Assembly (NCBI RefSeq): GCF_034259325.1
Contig: NZ_JAXIVS010000002.1
Span: 62,001-126,000, forward strand
Length of the DNA stretch: 64,000 nucleotides
From: Hyalangium ruber
GTDB taxonomy: Bacteria; Myxococcota; Myxococcia; Myxococcales; Myxococcaceae
Direction: 5' to 3'
Part shown: positions 20,157 to 28,164 of the stretch, piece after piece
How positions within the stretch are numbered: position 1 is the stretch's first letter
How the letters are laid out: every line of letters begins with the position of its first letter
Position numbers and translations under genes: made by a program
Notes under the pieces: generated by a model
What the model was told of the DNA's origin: nothing
Databases searched by the model: none
What the model saw: only the letters and a program-made list of their open reading frames with translations

Positions 20157-21131
20157 GTGCTGATGCCCCTTATCGCCACCATGGTCCTGCTCACCCAGGC
20201 GCCCGCCGCGTCGGATGAGCCCATCACCGTGCTGATCGCCCCGCCGGACACGGCCGGAGTGCCCTCGCACGTCGTCGAGTTCGCACAGGAACACGTCGCC
20301 GAACAGGCCCGCTCCAAGGGCCTCGCCGTGAAGCGGATGAAGGACATCATGAGGAAGATGCCCGCCGCCAAGCGCCGGGCGCTCCTGCGCTGCAAGCGCA
20401 CGGACCTCAAGTGCCTCATCTCCCTGGGCGAGGCGGCCAAGACCGAGGTGGTGCTGGTGGCGGAGCTGCTGCAGCGGCTCGATGGCTACCGCGTGGGGAC
20501 CAAGGTGTACCGGGCCACGGATGGCGCGCTGGTGGCCGAGCACCTCATCCCCGGGGTCCGTGAAGACGGCATGCTCGATGCGCTCACCCAGTCGCTGGAT
20601 GTGGTGGTGCCCCGGATGCGCAAGGAGCTGCGCCCCTCGGCCCCCCCGCCGCCCGATGAGGTGCAGCCGCCCCCGAATCCGCAGACCGACCCGCAGAATC
20701 CGCAGGACGTGAAGCCCCCTCCGTCCGACGTGAAGCCTCCTCCGTCCGACGTGAAGCCCACGCCCCCGCCGGATGTGACGCCCGTTGCTCCGCCCGAGGT
20801 CGCCCGCCAGGGCTCATCGGCGCGCCGTTGGGCCTGGGCGCCGGCGGCGGGGGGTGCCGTCTTCGCGGGCGTGGGGACGTACTTCTACCTGCAGGCGCGT
20901 GACCGGCACGACAAGCTGACCAACGCGGATGGGCCGCTCGACGGGGCGAAGCTCGCCAAGGAAGGCAAGCAGGCGCAGACCCTGAGCCGCGTGGGCTTCG
21001 GCCTGGGCGCGGCGGGGCTCATCACCGGCGCGGTGCTCTTTCTGCTCCCCGGGGAGGAGGCGCCGGTGCGCCCCACCGTTTCGGTGGGCCCTGGTGGTGG
21101 CATGGTCGGCGTGGCCGGGACGCTGCCTTGA
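20157..21131 (+). CDS. Envelope protein with Pro-rich linker and two C-terminal membrane segments, unknown
   Basis: 324 aa from GTG 20157 (ATG 20163 also possible). A signal-like head (MLMPLIATMVLLTQAPAASD) is followed by an alpha/beta domain (about 20-155) with RCKRTDLKCLISLGEAAKTE. This resembles the domain found in many myxobacterial proteins that look up a named function and report a status, but I cannot name it. Residues about 160-220 are Pro-rich with the tandem unit DVKPPPS. Two hydrophobic stretches follow (about 227-249 and 283-305). It is co-transcribed with the glycine-rich lipoprotein 8 nt downstream. Its role is unknown. Confidence 0.7.
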   Translation: MLMPLIATMVLLTQAPAASDEPITVLIAPPDTAGVPSHVVEFAQEHVAEQARSKGLAVKRMKDIMRKMPAAKRRALLRCKRTDLKCLISLGEAAKTEVVLVAELLQRLDGYRVGTKVYRATDGALVAEHLIPGVREDGMLDALTQSLDVVVPRMRKELRPSAPPPPDEVQPPPNPQTDPQNPQDVKPPPSDVKPPPSDVKPTPPPDVTPVAPPEVARQGSSARRWAWAPAAGGAVFAGVGTYFYLQARDRHDKLTNADGPLDGAKLAKEGKQAQTLSRVGFGLGAAGLITGAVLFLLPGEEAPVRPTVSVGPGGGMVGVAGTLP

Positions 21132-21139
21132 GGAGACCT

Positions 21140-22831
21140 ATGTTGAAGAACGTGAAGGCGCACGTCACCGCGGCCGCGCTCGTGGCCATGGTGGGCGCGA
21201 CGGGCTGTTTCGACTTCGAGGCGGCGCAGGAGCAGTGTGAGCGGGATGGCCGGTGTGATGGCAGGCCGGATGGCGGGCCGGATGGTGGCCCCGATCCCTG
21301 CGAACCCACCAGCCCGGATGACCCACCCGGCGACTTCATCGACTCCAACTGCGATGGCGTGGACGGCCTGGCCAATGTGGGCTTCTTCGTCGATCCCCAG
21401 GGGGGAGATGACAGGAACCCCGGCACCCTCGAGCGCCCGGTACAGACGATCCGACAGGCCCTGACCCTGCTGCGCAATGACGCCGGGCCCGGCATCAGCG
21501 CGCTGTACCTCGCGCGGGGCACGTACAACGAGGAGCAGCTCAACCTGGACGTGCCGGTGTCGCTCTACGGTGCCTACGGTGGCGTCGCGGACTTTTGGAG
21601 GCGCAAGGCCGAGCACATCACCCACCTGGATGGCGGCACCGTGGGCCTCACGGTCAGCAACCTGGGAGAGGACTCGGGCGTGCGGATGGAGTGGCTGACC
21701 ATCACCTCGGCGACCGGGAACGATGCCGGCACTGCCTCCATCGCGCTGCGCGTGCTCGGGACTCAGGGCCTGCGGCTGCACCACGCCACCATCGTGGCGG
21801 GGCCGGGTTCACCCGGAGCGCCGGGCGCCGACGGCCAGACGGGAGCCAACGGGCCGGATGGTGGCTGGGGACAGGATGCCGGTGGCGCCACGGCTGGACG
21901 CAGTGGCAGCGGCGGCGGTGCCAACACGCACTTCTGTGGAACCATCCCCTCCTGGGGTGGCAGTGGAAACCTCGGTGGAGTGCGCACCGCGGGCTCGCCG
22001 GGAGCCGCGGGACAACCGCCCCCCGATGGAGGGACGGGCGGAGACGGCGGCGTGCTGGGCTCGCGACTTCCTCAAGGCGCCAACGCCTTCTTCTGTGAGG
22101 CGGGCCACGGGCAGCATGGCTCCCCCGGAGTGCCGGGTCGATTGGGCCCCGCGGGACTTGGCGGTGCGGACAACATCGGTGAGCTGCGCGATGGGCTCTG
22201 GAGCCCCACGTCCTCTGCCCAGGGACAGGGAGGCCAGACGGGCACGCCGGGCACCGCCGGCGGCGGCGGTGGCAGCGGCGGCAGTTGCCCGCAGGACACC
22301 AATGATCCCTCCGCTCCGGATGTGGCCGCGGGCGCGGGAAGCGCGGGCGGTGGCGCCGGAGGTTGTGGCGGGCAGGGCGGCGGGGGTGGCGGCCCCGGTG
22401 GCGCATCCATCGGGGTGCTGCTGATCGACTCGACCGTGAACCTGGGGGATGTGAACCTCCAGGTCCAAGGCGGTGGCTTCGGCGGCCGTGGAGGCATGGG
22501 GGGTTATGGCGGCGTCGGCGGCCTGGGAGGCCAGGGTGGGTTCGCGAGCACCAACGCCACCCAGTCCACCTGGACGAGCCTGCAATACTTCACCTATGGC
22601 GGTAATGGTGGGAGTGGTGGCCACGGTGGCGACGGCGGCACGGGTGGCCCGGGCGGAGGTGGTACAGGTGGCCCCTCGGTAGGCGTGTGGTGCTCCAACG
22701 GTGGCGTCGAAGTCACGGGCACGGTCACCAGGTCCGTGAAACCGGGCGGCAGCGGCGGGGCCAGCAGCGTCAACCAGGGCGCCAATGGTCAGGCGTTCGA
22801 CTCTCAGGGCTGCACGCCTCCCTTCCCCTGA
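21140..22831 (+). CDS. Glycine-rich collagen-like lipoprotein with beta-helix-type region
   Basis: 563 aa. A signal peptide ends in the lipobox GATGC, so it is probably a lipoprotein. A short DGG-rich linker leads to NVGFFVDPQGGDDRNPGTLERPVQ, the start of a DUF1565-like right-handed beta-helix domain (about 75-225). From about 225 on, the chain is dominated by GG and G-x-P repeats (SPGAPGADGQTGANGPDGG and so on) with scattered cysteines. This is a pattern of secreted myxobacterial surface or extracellular proteins. AGGAG before the ATG overlaps the preceding stop. The function is unknown; adhesion or matrix is a guess. Confidence 0.75.
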   Translation: MLKNVKAHVTAAALVAMVGATGCFDFEAAQEQCERDGRCDGRPDGGPDGGPDPCEPTSPDDPPGDFIDSNCDGVDGLANVGFFVDPQGGDDRNPGTLERPVQTIRQALTLLRNDAGPGISALYLARGTYNEEQLNLDVPVSLYGAYGGVADFWRRKAEHITHLDGGTVGLTVSNLGEDSGVRMEWLTITSATGNDAGTASIALRVLGTQGLRLHHATIVAGPGSPGAPGADGQTGANGPDGGWGQDAGGATAGRSGSGGGANTHFCGTIPSWGGSGNLGGVRTAGSPGAAGQPPPDGGTGGDGGVLGSRLPQGANAFFCEAGHGQHGSPGVPGRLGPAGLGGADNIGELRDGLWSPTSSAQGQGGQTGTPGTAGGGGGSGGSCPQDTNDPSAPDVAAGAGSAGGGAGGCGGQGGGGGGPGGASIGVLLIDSTVNLGDVNLQVQGGGFGGRGGMGGYGGVGGLGGQGGFASTNATQSTWTSLQYFTYGGNGGSGGHGGDGGTGGPGGGGTGGPSVGVWCSNGGVEVTGTVTRSVKPGGSGGASSVNQGANGQAFDSQGCTPPFP

Positions 22832-22866
22832 CGTCAGACTCGGCTGTCCTACTCACCAGGGAGGCT

Positions 22867-22892
22867 GGACGGGCGGGGTGGAGCGCCTGTCC
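22867..22892 (+). terminator. Possible terminator hairpin after the lipoprotein gene
   Basis: GGACGGGCG and CGCCTGTCC pair over 9 bp (one G-U) with an 8-nt loop, 35 nt after the stop. It is followed by a pyrimidine-rich stretch rather than a clean T run. Confidence 0.35.
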
Positions 22893-22967
22893 GCCCTCCT
22901 GCTTTCTTGGTGACGACAGATCGGCGACAGTCCCGCAGTCTGCTAGGCTGCGAGCCCTGCGTCCCCG

Positions 22968-25007
22968 ATGGCCTCCGCGCGCACTTGTGAAACTTGTGGT
23001 CTCGAAGTCCCGCCCGGGGCTGGCGTATGCCCTCGCGATGGGACCGTGGTTCTCACGTTCTCCGCCCGAGACGATGAGGAGACGCAGATCTCGATTCCGC
23101 AGAACGTGTGGGGCGAAGAGCCGCCCTCTCGGGGCCACTCCGCCCCGTCTGCCTGGGGTGAGGAGGCACCTCCTCGCCCACCGCAGGCCGCTGTCCCGGA
23201 CGAGCCCTATCCCATGTCCCACTCCCAGGCCTGGGGCGAGGAGCCGCCCACCCGAGACCCGCTCATCGGCATGAAGCTCGGGGAGTACGAGCTGCGCTCG
23301 CGCATCGGCGTGGGCGGCATGGGCTTCGTGTACGACGGCATCCAGCCGCTCATCGGCAAGCGCGTGGCCGTCAAGGTGCTGCGCCCCGAGCTGGCCCAGG
23401 CCCCCGAGCAGGTGGCACGGCTGCTGGCCGAGGCCCGCGCCGTCAACGCCATCCGCCACCGCGGCATCATCGACATCTTCGGCTTCGGGCAGGTGCCCGA
23501 CGGGCGGCAGTACATCGTCATGGAGTTCCTCGACGGGCAGCCGCTGGATGGCTACCTGGCCGAGAAGGGGCGCCTGCCGCCCACCGAGGCGCTGTCCATC
23601 CTCGACGAGGTGCTGGCCGCCCTGGGCGCCGCGCACGGCGCGGGCGTGGTCCACCGCGACCTCAAGCCAAGCAACATCTTCCTGGTGCGGGAGCCGGGCG
23701 GCTCGCGCTACGTGAAGCTGCTGGACTTCGGTCTGGCCAAGCAGGGCCAGGGCGGCGCCGCCGGCCGCACCGCGCAGACGCGCACGGACATGGTGGTGGG
23801 CACCCCCGAGTACATGGCGCCGGAGCAGGCCCGCGGCCAGGCCGTGGGGCCGATGACGGACCTGTACGCCATGGGCGTCGTCACCTTCGAGATGGTCACC
23901 GGCCGGCTGCCCTTCATCGGCACCTCTCCTGTGGACCTGCTGATGAAGCACGTGGACGCGCGGCCCCCACGCCCCTCGGAGTTCGTCCACGAGCTGCCGC
24001 CCGCGCTGGATGCCTTCATCCTGCAGATGCTGACGAAGGACCCCGAGGCTCGCCCCGGCTCGGCGGACGCCCTGCGCCAGCAGTTGCACCGGCTGCGCCG
24101 CACCATGCTGCGGCCCACGCGCGTCCAGAACGCCGCCGCCAATGGCGCGGGCGCCTCTCTGCGGCCGCCCACGCCCCCCGCGCCCGCTCCCGTGCTGGCG
24201 CCCGCCTCGGCCGCCGCCGCCGTCGATGCCCTGTCGAACCCCGCGCCCGCCGCGGCCGTGCTGAACGAGCCGACCACCGCGCCCAACAACGTGGTCGTCA
24301 AGCCGGCGGATGACGCGTCCTCGCGCCGCTCCACCACCCAGGTCGTCCTGCCGCCCGGGCTCACCCCCGAGGAGGCCCGCGCCGTAGGCGCGCGCCCGCC
24401 CTGGAAGCGCCTGCTGCCGGCGGGAATCGGCATCGCGGCGCTGCTGGCCGCCGGCGGGGTGATGCTGCTGCGCGGCGGTGGAGACTCGAGCACGACTCCG
24501 ACGCCGCCCGGGGTAACGACGCCGCCCGGGGTCACCCCGCCCAACCCGGTGGTGACGACGCCGACGAACAACCCGGCGGCGACGACGCCCACGCCCACGC
24601 CCAACCCGGGCACGCCGACGAACGACCCCGTGGCGCCGACACCGACGCCCACGCCCACGCCGCCCGAGTCGGTCGTGGCCAACCCGTCGACCGAGCCGCC
24701 AAAGAATCCGACGACCCCCGTCCCCAACGAGGTCCGTCCGGATCCCGTGACGCCGCAGCCCATCGTCAAGACGAGCCCGCGTCCGCAGCCCTCCAACGTC
24801 CCCAGCCAGCAGGTGCTGCTGGCCACCATCGACGGGCTGGAGCGAGACCTGAAGGCGCGCACCGCCGCCGGTCAGAACATGAACATCGCGCGCAGCATGC
24901 TCGAGCGCATCCGCAAGGAGGCGCACGAGGCGCGGGATACGAGCTCGCGCCGCGACGTGGCCGCGAAGATCGACTTCTGGGAGAAGTCCTACCTCAAGCG
25001 CCGCTGA
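22968..25007 (+). CDS. Transmembrane Ser/Thr protein kinase with N-terminal zinc ribbon
   Basis: 679 aa. Residues 7-24 form a Cys-based ribbon (CETC...CPRDG). Residues 48-95 contain three copies of a WGEExPP(S/T)R motif in a linker. The kinase domain (about 107-370) is complete: glycine loop GVGGMG, K136 (VAVKVL), HRDLKPSN (229-236), DFG (253-255), GTPEYMAPEQ. A single membrane helix lies at about 481-500. A Pro/Thr-rich extracytoplasmic stretch with TPTP repeats follows, then a C-terminal helix. It is a PknB-type Hanks kinase of unknown target. A perfect hairpin lies at its 3' end. Confidence 0.93.
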   Translation: MASARTCETCGLEVPPGAGVCPRDGTVVLTFSARDDEETQISIPQNVWGEEPPSRGHSAPSAWGEEAPPRPPQAAVPDEPYPMSHSQAWGEEPPTRDPLIGMKLGEYELRSRIGVGGMGFVYDGIQPLIGKRVAVKVLRPELAQAPEQVARLLAEARAVNAIRHRGIIDIFGFGQVPDGRQYIVMEFLDGQPLDGYLAEKGRLPPTEALSILDEVLAALGAAHGAGVVHRDLKPSNIFLVREPGGSRYVKLLDFGLAKQGQGGAAGRTAQTRTDMVVGTPEYMAPEQARGQAVGPMTDLYAMGVVTFEMVTGRLPFIGTSPVDLLMKHVDARPPRPSEFVHELPPALDAFILQMLTKDPEARPGSADALRQQLHRLRRTMLRPTRVQNAAANGAGASLRPPTPPAPAPVLAPASAAAAVDALSNPAPAAAVLNEPTTAPNNVVVKPADDASSRRSTTQVVLPPGLTPEEARAVGARPPWKRLLPAGIGIAALLAAGGVMLLRGGGDSSTTPTPPGVTTPPGVTPPNPVVTTPTNNPAATTPTPTPNPGTPTNDPVAPTPTPTPTPPESVVANPSTEPPKNPTTPVPNEVRPDPVTPQPIVKTSPRPQPSNVPSQQVLLATIDGLERDLKARTAAGQNMNIARSMLERIRKEAHEARDTSSRRDVAAKIDFWEKSYLKRR

Positions 25008-25026
25008 GCCCCGGAGCCCGGGGCTC
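25006..25026. terminator. Perfect 9-bp hairpin between convergent genes
   Basis: GAGCCCCGG and CCGGGGCTC form a perfect 9-bp stem with the loop AGC. It starts within the stop codon of the kinase gene and lies 12 nt from the end of the convergent gene. This is the place and form expected for a bidirectional terminator, though without a T tract. Confidence 0.6.
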
Positions 25027-25037
25027 GTCGCTTCACG

Positions 25038-25823
25038 CTACTTGCGCAGGGTGCAGGACACCGGCTGTGCCATGGCGTTCTTCGCCTTCTCCACCGTGAT
25101 GAGCTCCCAGTTGGCGATCTCCGCCAGCATCAGGTCCCGGTTGCTCTTGATGAGCGGCGCGTTGTGGCACGTCCTCATGTCGTAATAGTAGTTGTAGGGC
25201 GGCAGGACGATCTGCAGCTCGGCCAGCTCCGCCAGGGAGAGCTTTTCGAGCTCCTTGCCGAACACCTTCAGCGTCACATCCTCCACGCCCACCACGCCGC
25301 GCTCGAAGCGCTGGATGGCCAGGTCATAGGCGATGAGCTGATCCTTCTGCAGGAAGGAGTGGATCTTGTGCGCCGCCACCGCCAGTTGGTACGGGTCCTT
25401 CACCCCGAGCCTGCGGGCGATGCGCATGGAGAGGATGCGCTCACAGCCGCCGTCGCCGGGAATCTGGCTGCCCATGAAGGCGCCGATGAAGAGGCGCCAG
25501 GCCCACTTCGCCCCGTCCTCGCGCGGCGTCTGGAAGTAGGTGGGGCAGCCCAGCTGGGTGATGTAGAGCGCCACCAGGTCCTTGGGCAGCCGCGTGAAGT
25601 CGGGCTTCGTGAAGGTGATGGGACGGTCCGGCTTCACGTACATGCCGGACACAAGGCTCATCCGCTCGCCTTCGATGCTGTGCTTGAGCTGCTTTTCCAC
25701 GTCGAACTCGCTGTCCATGGGAGGCAGCTTGCTCGCGGTATAGAGATAGCTCACGGGAAGCAGCACCCCGACGAGCCCCAACAGAAACAGGGTCAACCAG
25801 AAAAGAGTCCGCACGGCCTGCAA
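25038..25823 (-). CDS. Membrane-anchored GT51-like protein lacking catalytic residues
   Basis: 261 aa from a TTG at 25823; GTG 25814 is an alternative. A single N-terminal membrane helix (about 6-28) is followed by a domain that follows the order of peptidoglycan glycosyltransferase family 51. The C-terminal part VFGKELEKLSLAELAELQIVLPPYNYY matches the family pattern yFGK-LsLaEaAlLAglp-P-Y. Where active enzymes have the catalytic Glu-Asp and FyxH, this one reads YITQLGCPTYFQ, and the GGSTITQQ segment is GDGGCERILSMR. It is probably a non-enzymatic relative. It is divergent from the flavin reductase (49 nt gap). The GT51 relation is my inference. Confidence 0.6.
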   Translation of the reverse strand: MQAVRTLFWLTLFLLGLVGVLLPVSYLYTASKLPPMDSEFDVEKQLKHSIEGERMSLVSGMYVKPDRPITFTKPDFTRLPKDLVALYITQLGCPTYFQTPREDGAKWAWRLFIGAFMGSQIPGDGGCERILSMRIARRLGVKDPYQLAVAAHKIHSFLQKDQLIAYDLAIQRFERGVVGVEDVTLKVFGKELEKLSLAELAELQIVLPPYNYYYDMRTCHNAPLIKSNRDLMLAEIANWELITVEKAKNAMAQPVSCTLRK

Positions 25824-25872
25824 CGTTACCAGGGCGGCGTTCTCCCCGCTCGCGGGTTAAAAGAGCGGGGAC

Positions 25873-26565
25873 ATGACGGAATGGTACCCGGCCACCCTGG
25901 TCGCCCGCTCGCCTGCCGCGGATGGACTGACCGACCTGACGCTCGACGTCACCCATACCCCGCTGGCGGGCACTCACCAGCGACCGGGCCAATACCTTCA
26001 CGTGCGCCTGCCGGGATACGAGGAGTGCCTGTTCGCCATCGCCTCGCCTCCTGGCAATGCGGGCCGGTGGGACTTGCTGGTGAAGGAGGGCGCGGGGCTG
26101 GCGGACGCCCTGGTGCGGCTGCCGCTGGGTGCTCCCATCGAGGTGAGCCGCCCCAAGGGGCGCGGCTTCCCGCTGGAGCTGGCCCGAGGCAAGACGCTGC
26201 TCCTGTTCGCCACCGGCTCGGGCATCTCCCCCATCCGCTCCGTCATCGAGAGCATCCGCCTGGACCGCCAGGAGTACGGACAGGTGACGCTGTACTTCGG
26301 CGCGCGCACGCCCGCCGCCTTCGCCTACGAGCGGGACTTCGTGGAGTGGGAGCGCGCGGGAGTGCGGGTGGTGCCCACGGTGAGCCAGCCGGGCGTCAGC
26401 GGGTGGCAGGGCCTCACCGGCTACGTGCAGGCCCACCTCGCCGATGAGCCCCTCGCGCCGGGCACGCTGGCCTTCATCTGCGGCCAGCAGGAGATGGCTC
26501 AGGGGGTCATCAAGGCGCTCAAGGCCCGCGGGCTTCCCGCGAGCGCCATCCACCAGAACTTCTAA
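25873..26565 (+). CDS. FAD/NAD(P)-binding oxidoreductase (ferredoxin-reductase fold)
   Basis: 230 aa. It has an FNR-like FAD-binding barrel (about 1-100) with RPGQYLHVRLP and a degenerate FAD motif FAIASPP. The nucleotide-binding half has ATGSGISPIRSVI and FICGQQEMAQGVIKAL. No 2Fe-2S or haem domain is fused, so it must hand electrons to a separate partner. The closest layout is cytochrome-b5-reductase / PyrK-like proteins. The stop is directly adjacent to that of the convergent WD40 gene. The partner and substrate are unknown. Confidence 0.8.
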   Translation: MTEWYPATLVARSPAADGLTDLTLDVTHTPLAGTHQRPGQYLHVRLPGYEECLFAIASPPGNAGRWDLLVKEGAGLADALVRLPLGAPIEVSRPKGRGFPLELARGKTLLLFATGSGISPIRSVIESIRLDRQEYGQVTLYFGARTPAAFAYERDFVEWERAGVRVVPTVSQPGVSGWQGLTGYVQAHLADEPLAPGTLAFICGQQEMAQGVIKALKARGLPASAIHQNF

Positions 26566-28164
26566 TCAGCGCTGCTCCACCGTGGGCGCGGCGTAGAGCA
26601 CCTGGTAGAGCGCGGCGGCGGGGTCACTCTCCTGGTCTCCGATGGGGTTCTGCGGCGTCCACGCGGCCACGCCCACCCAGCGCCCATCCGGGCTGTAGCG
26701 CACCCGGCGCACGGACCAGCCGAACTCCCGCTCGCCCCGCACCTTCGCGTCGCCCTCGGTGAAGAGCAGCAGCCGCTTGTCCCACCCACCCGTGGCCAGC
26801 GAGCGCCCATCCGGAGAAATGCTCGCGGTGGCCACCACGCCGCCGTGCTCGGCCCACTGCTGGAGCACCTTGCCCGTGGCGGCGTCCACCAGCGCGCCCG
26901 CGTTGGCGGGGCTCTTGGGGTCCACCTCGCCCTTCTTCTCCCGCTCGTAGATGGCGCGCGTGCGCTCCGCCTTCCCCTCGGAGAGGGCCACGCCCAGCCG
27001 CTGCCCCTTGGCGTCCACGGTGACGTCATTCACGTGGTTCTCGAAGGTGAAGTCCAAGCGAGGCTCGAGCACCAGGCCCTGCGCCTCCGCGCCCGGGACG
27101 GCGCCCGCCTTGGAGGTGAGGATGGCCTCGCCCGTGCTCTCGTCGAAGACGACGTCGAAGCGCTCGGTGAAGGGCGCGCCCAGCACGCCCTGGGTGCCAC
27201 TGGGCACGCACACGTCGCACACCGCCACGTCCACGCCCTCGACAGGCAGGGACTTGAAGCGCAGCACCTGCCCCTTCGCCAGCCGCGCCACGGTGCTGCC
27301 CAGCGGCGTGGGCACGGTGACGGTGTCCTTCAGGAAGGCCACGTCGATGCCGGCCTGGGTGGCCGCCGTGGTGTTGAGGATGACGGCCGGGGCGCGCGCG
27401 TCCAGCGCGAAGGACACCTGCGCCTTGCCGTTGACGGCGCCGCGCAGCACCACGAAGCCGCTGCGCCGCTCGAAGTGGACGCGGGCCTGGTCCGGCCGCA
27501 GCGCCTCCTCGCGGGTGTTCCAGACGCGCACGTGCTTGTCCCAACCGCCCGTGTACAGCGTGCCGTCGGCCGCGAAGGTCAGCGCGCTCACCGGGGCGTT
27601 GTTGTGGGCGCGCACCTCGAAGACGAAGCTGAGCTGCGGCACCGTGAAGACGGAGACGAGCCCCCGCGCGCTGCCCACCACGATGTAGCGCCCCGCCGGG
27701 TGGAAGGCCACCGCCGTGAGCGGCTCCTCGGTGAGCACGTGGCCCTTGGGCTCGGCGTTGGAGGCCTCGAAGAGCCGCAGCTCCCCATCCCGCCCCGCCG
27801 TGGCCAGGAGCCCGCTGTCGGCCGAGAAGGCCACCGCCTCCAGGTCGAACTCGTACGCGTTGATGTTCCGGTCGGCCACCAGCGCGGGCGTCGGGCCCAG
27901 CGTCCACAGCGCGAGCTGGTAGAACTTCGGCCCCAGGTGCGTGTACGCCACGCGTGAGCTGTCCGGCGCGAACGCGAGCGCCCAGACGAAGTCCTTGTTG
28001 TTGAGCAGCGGCCCGTCCTCGAGCCCCTTCACCTCGCCGGAGAGGTAGCCGCCAGGAGTCCCCGCCAGTCGCGAGGCCGTGTCCGGCGCGAGCCCGGGCG
28101 CATGGGCACACCCCACCGCCAGCGCCAGGACTCCGCCGAGGAGCAGCCGCGCGTGGCGCCTCAT
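26566..28164 (-). CDS. Lipoprotein: seven-bladed WD40-type propeller with retropepsin-like insert
   Basis: 532 aa. The signal peptide ends in the lipobox LAVGC (C19). Four WD40-like blades (about 58-217; for example ALTFAADGTLYTGGWDKHVRVW) precede and three (about 377-502; for example ASISPDGRSLATGGWDKRLLLF) follow an inserted domain at about 232-352. The insert looks like a retropepsin-type aspartic protease: NGKAQVSFALDARAPAVILN corresponds to the strand with D-T-G-A-S, and GVLGAPFTERFDVVFD to the later LLG-F-DvxiD element. The D-T-G triad reads D255-A256-R257. It is probably a binding platform rather than a protease. It overlaps the stop of the upstream LpoA-like gene by 4 nt, so both form an operon. 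Confidence 0.8.
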   Translation of the reverse strand: MRRHARLLLGGVLALAVGCAHAPGLAPDTASRLAGTPGGYLSGEVKGLEDGPLLNNKDFVWALAFAPDSSRVAYTHLGPKFYQLALWTLGPTPALVADRNINAYEFDLEAVAFSADSGLLATAGRDGELRLFEASNAEPKGHVLTEEPLTAVAFHPAGRYIVVGSARGLVSVFTVPQLSFVFEVRAHNNAPVSALTFAADGTLYTGGWDKHVRVWNTREEALRPDQARVHFERRSGFVVLRGAVNGKAQVSFALDARAPAVILNTTAATQAGIDVAFLKDTVTVPTPLGSTVARLAKGQVLRFKSLPVEGVDVAVCDVCVPSGTQGVLGAPFTERFDVVFDESTGEAILTSKAGAVPGAEAQGLVLEPRLDFTFENHVNDVTVDAKGQRLGVALSEGKAERTRAIYEREKKGEVDPKSPANAGALVDAATGKVLQQWAEHGGVVATASISPDGRSLATGGWDKRLLLFTEGDAKVRGEREFGWSVRRVRYSPDGRWVGVAAWTPQNPIGDQESDPAAALYQVLYAAPTVEQR

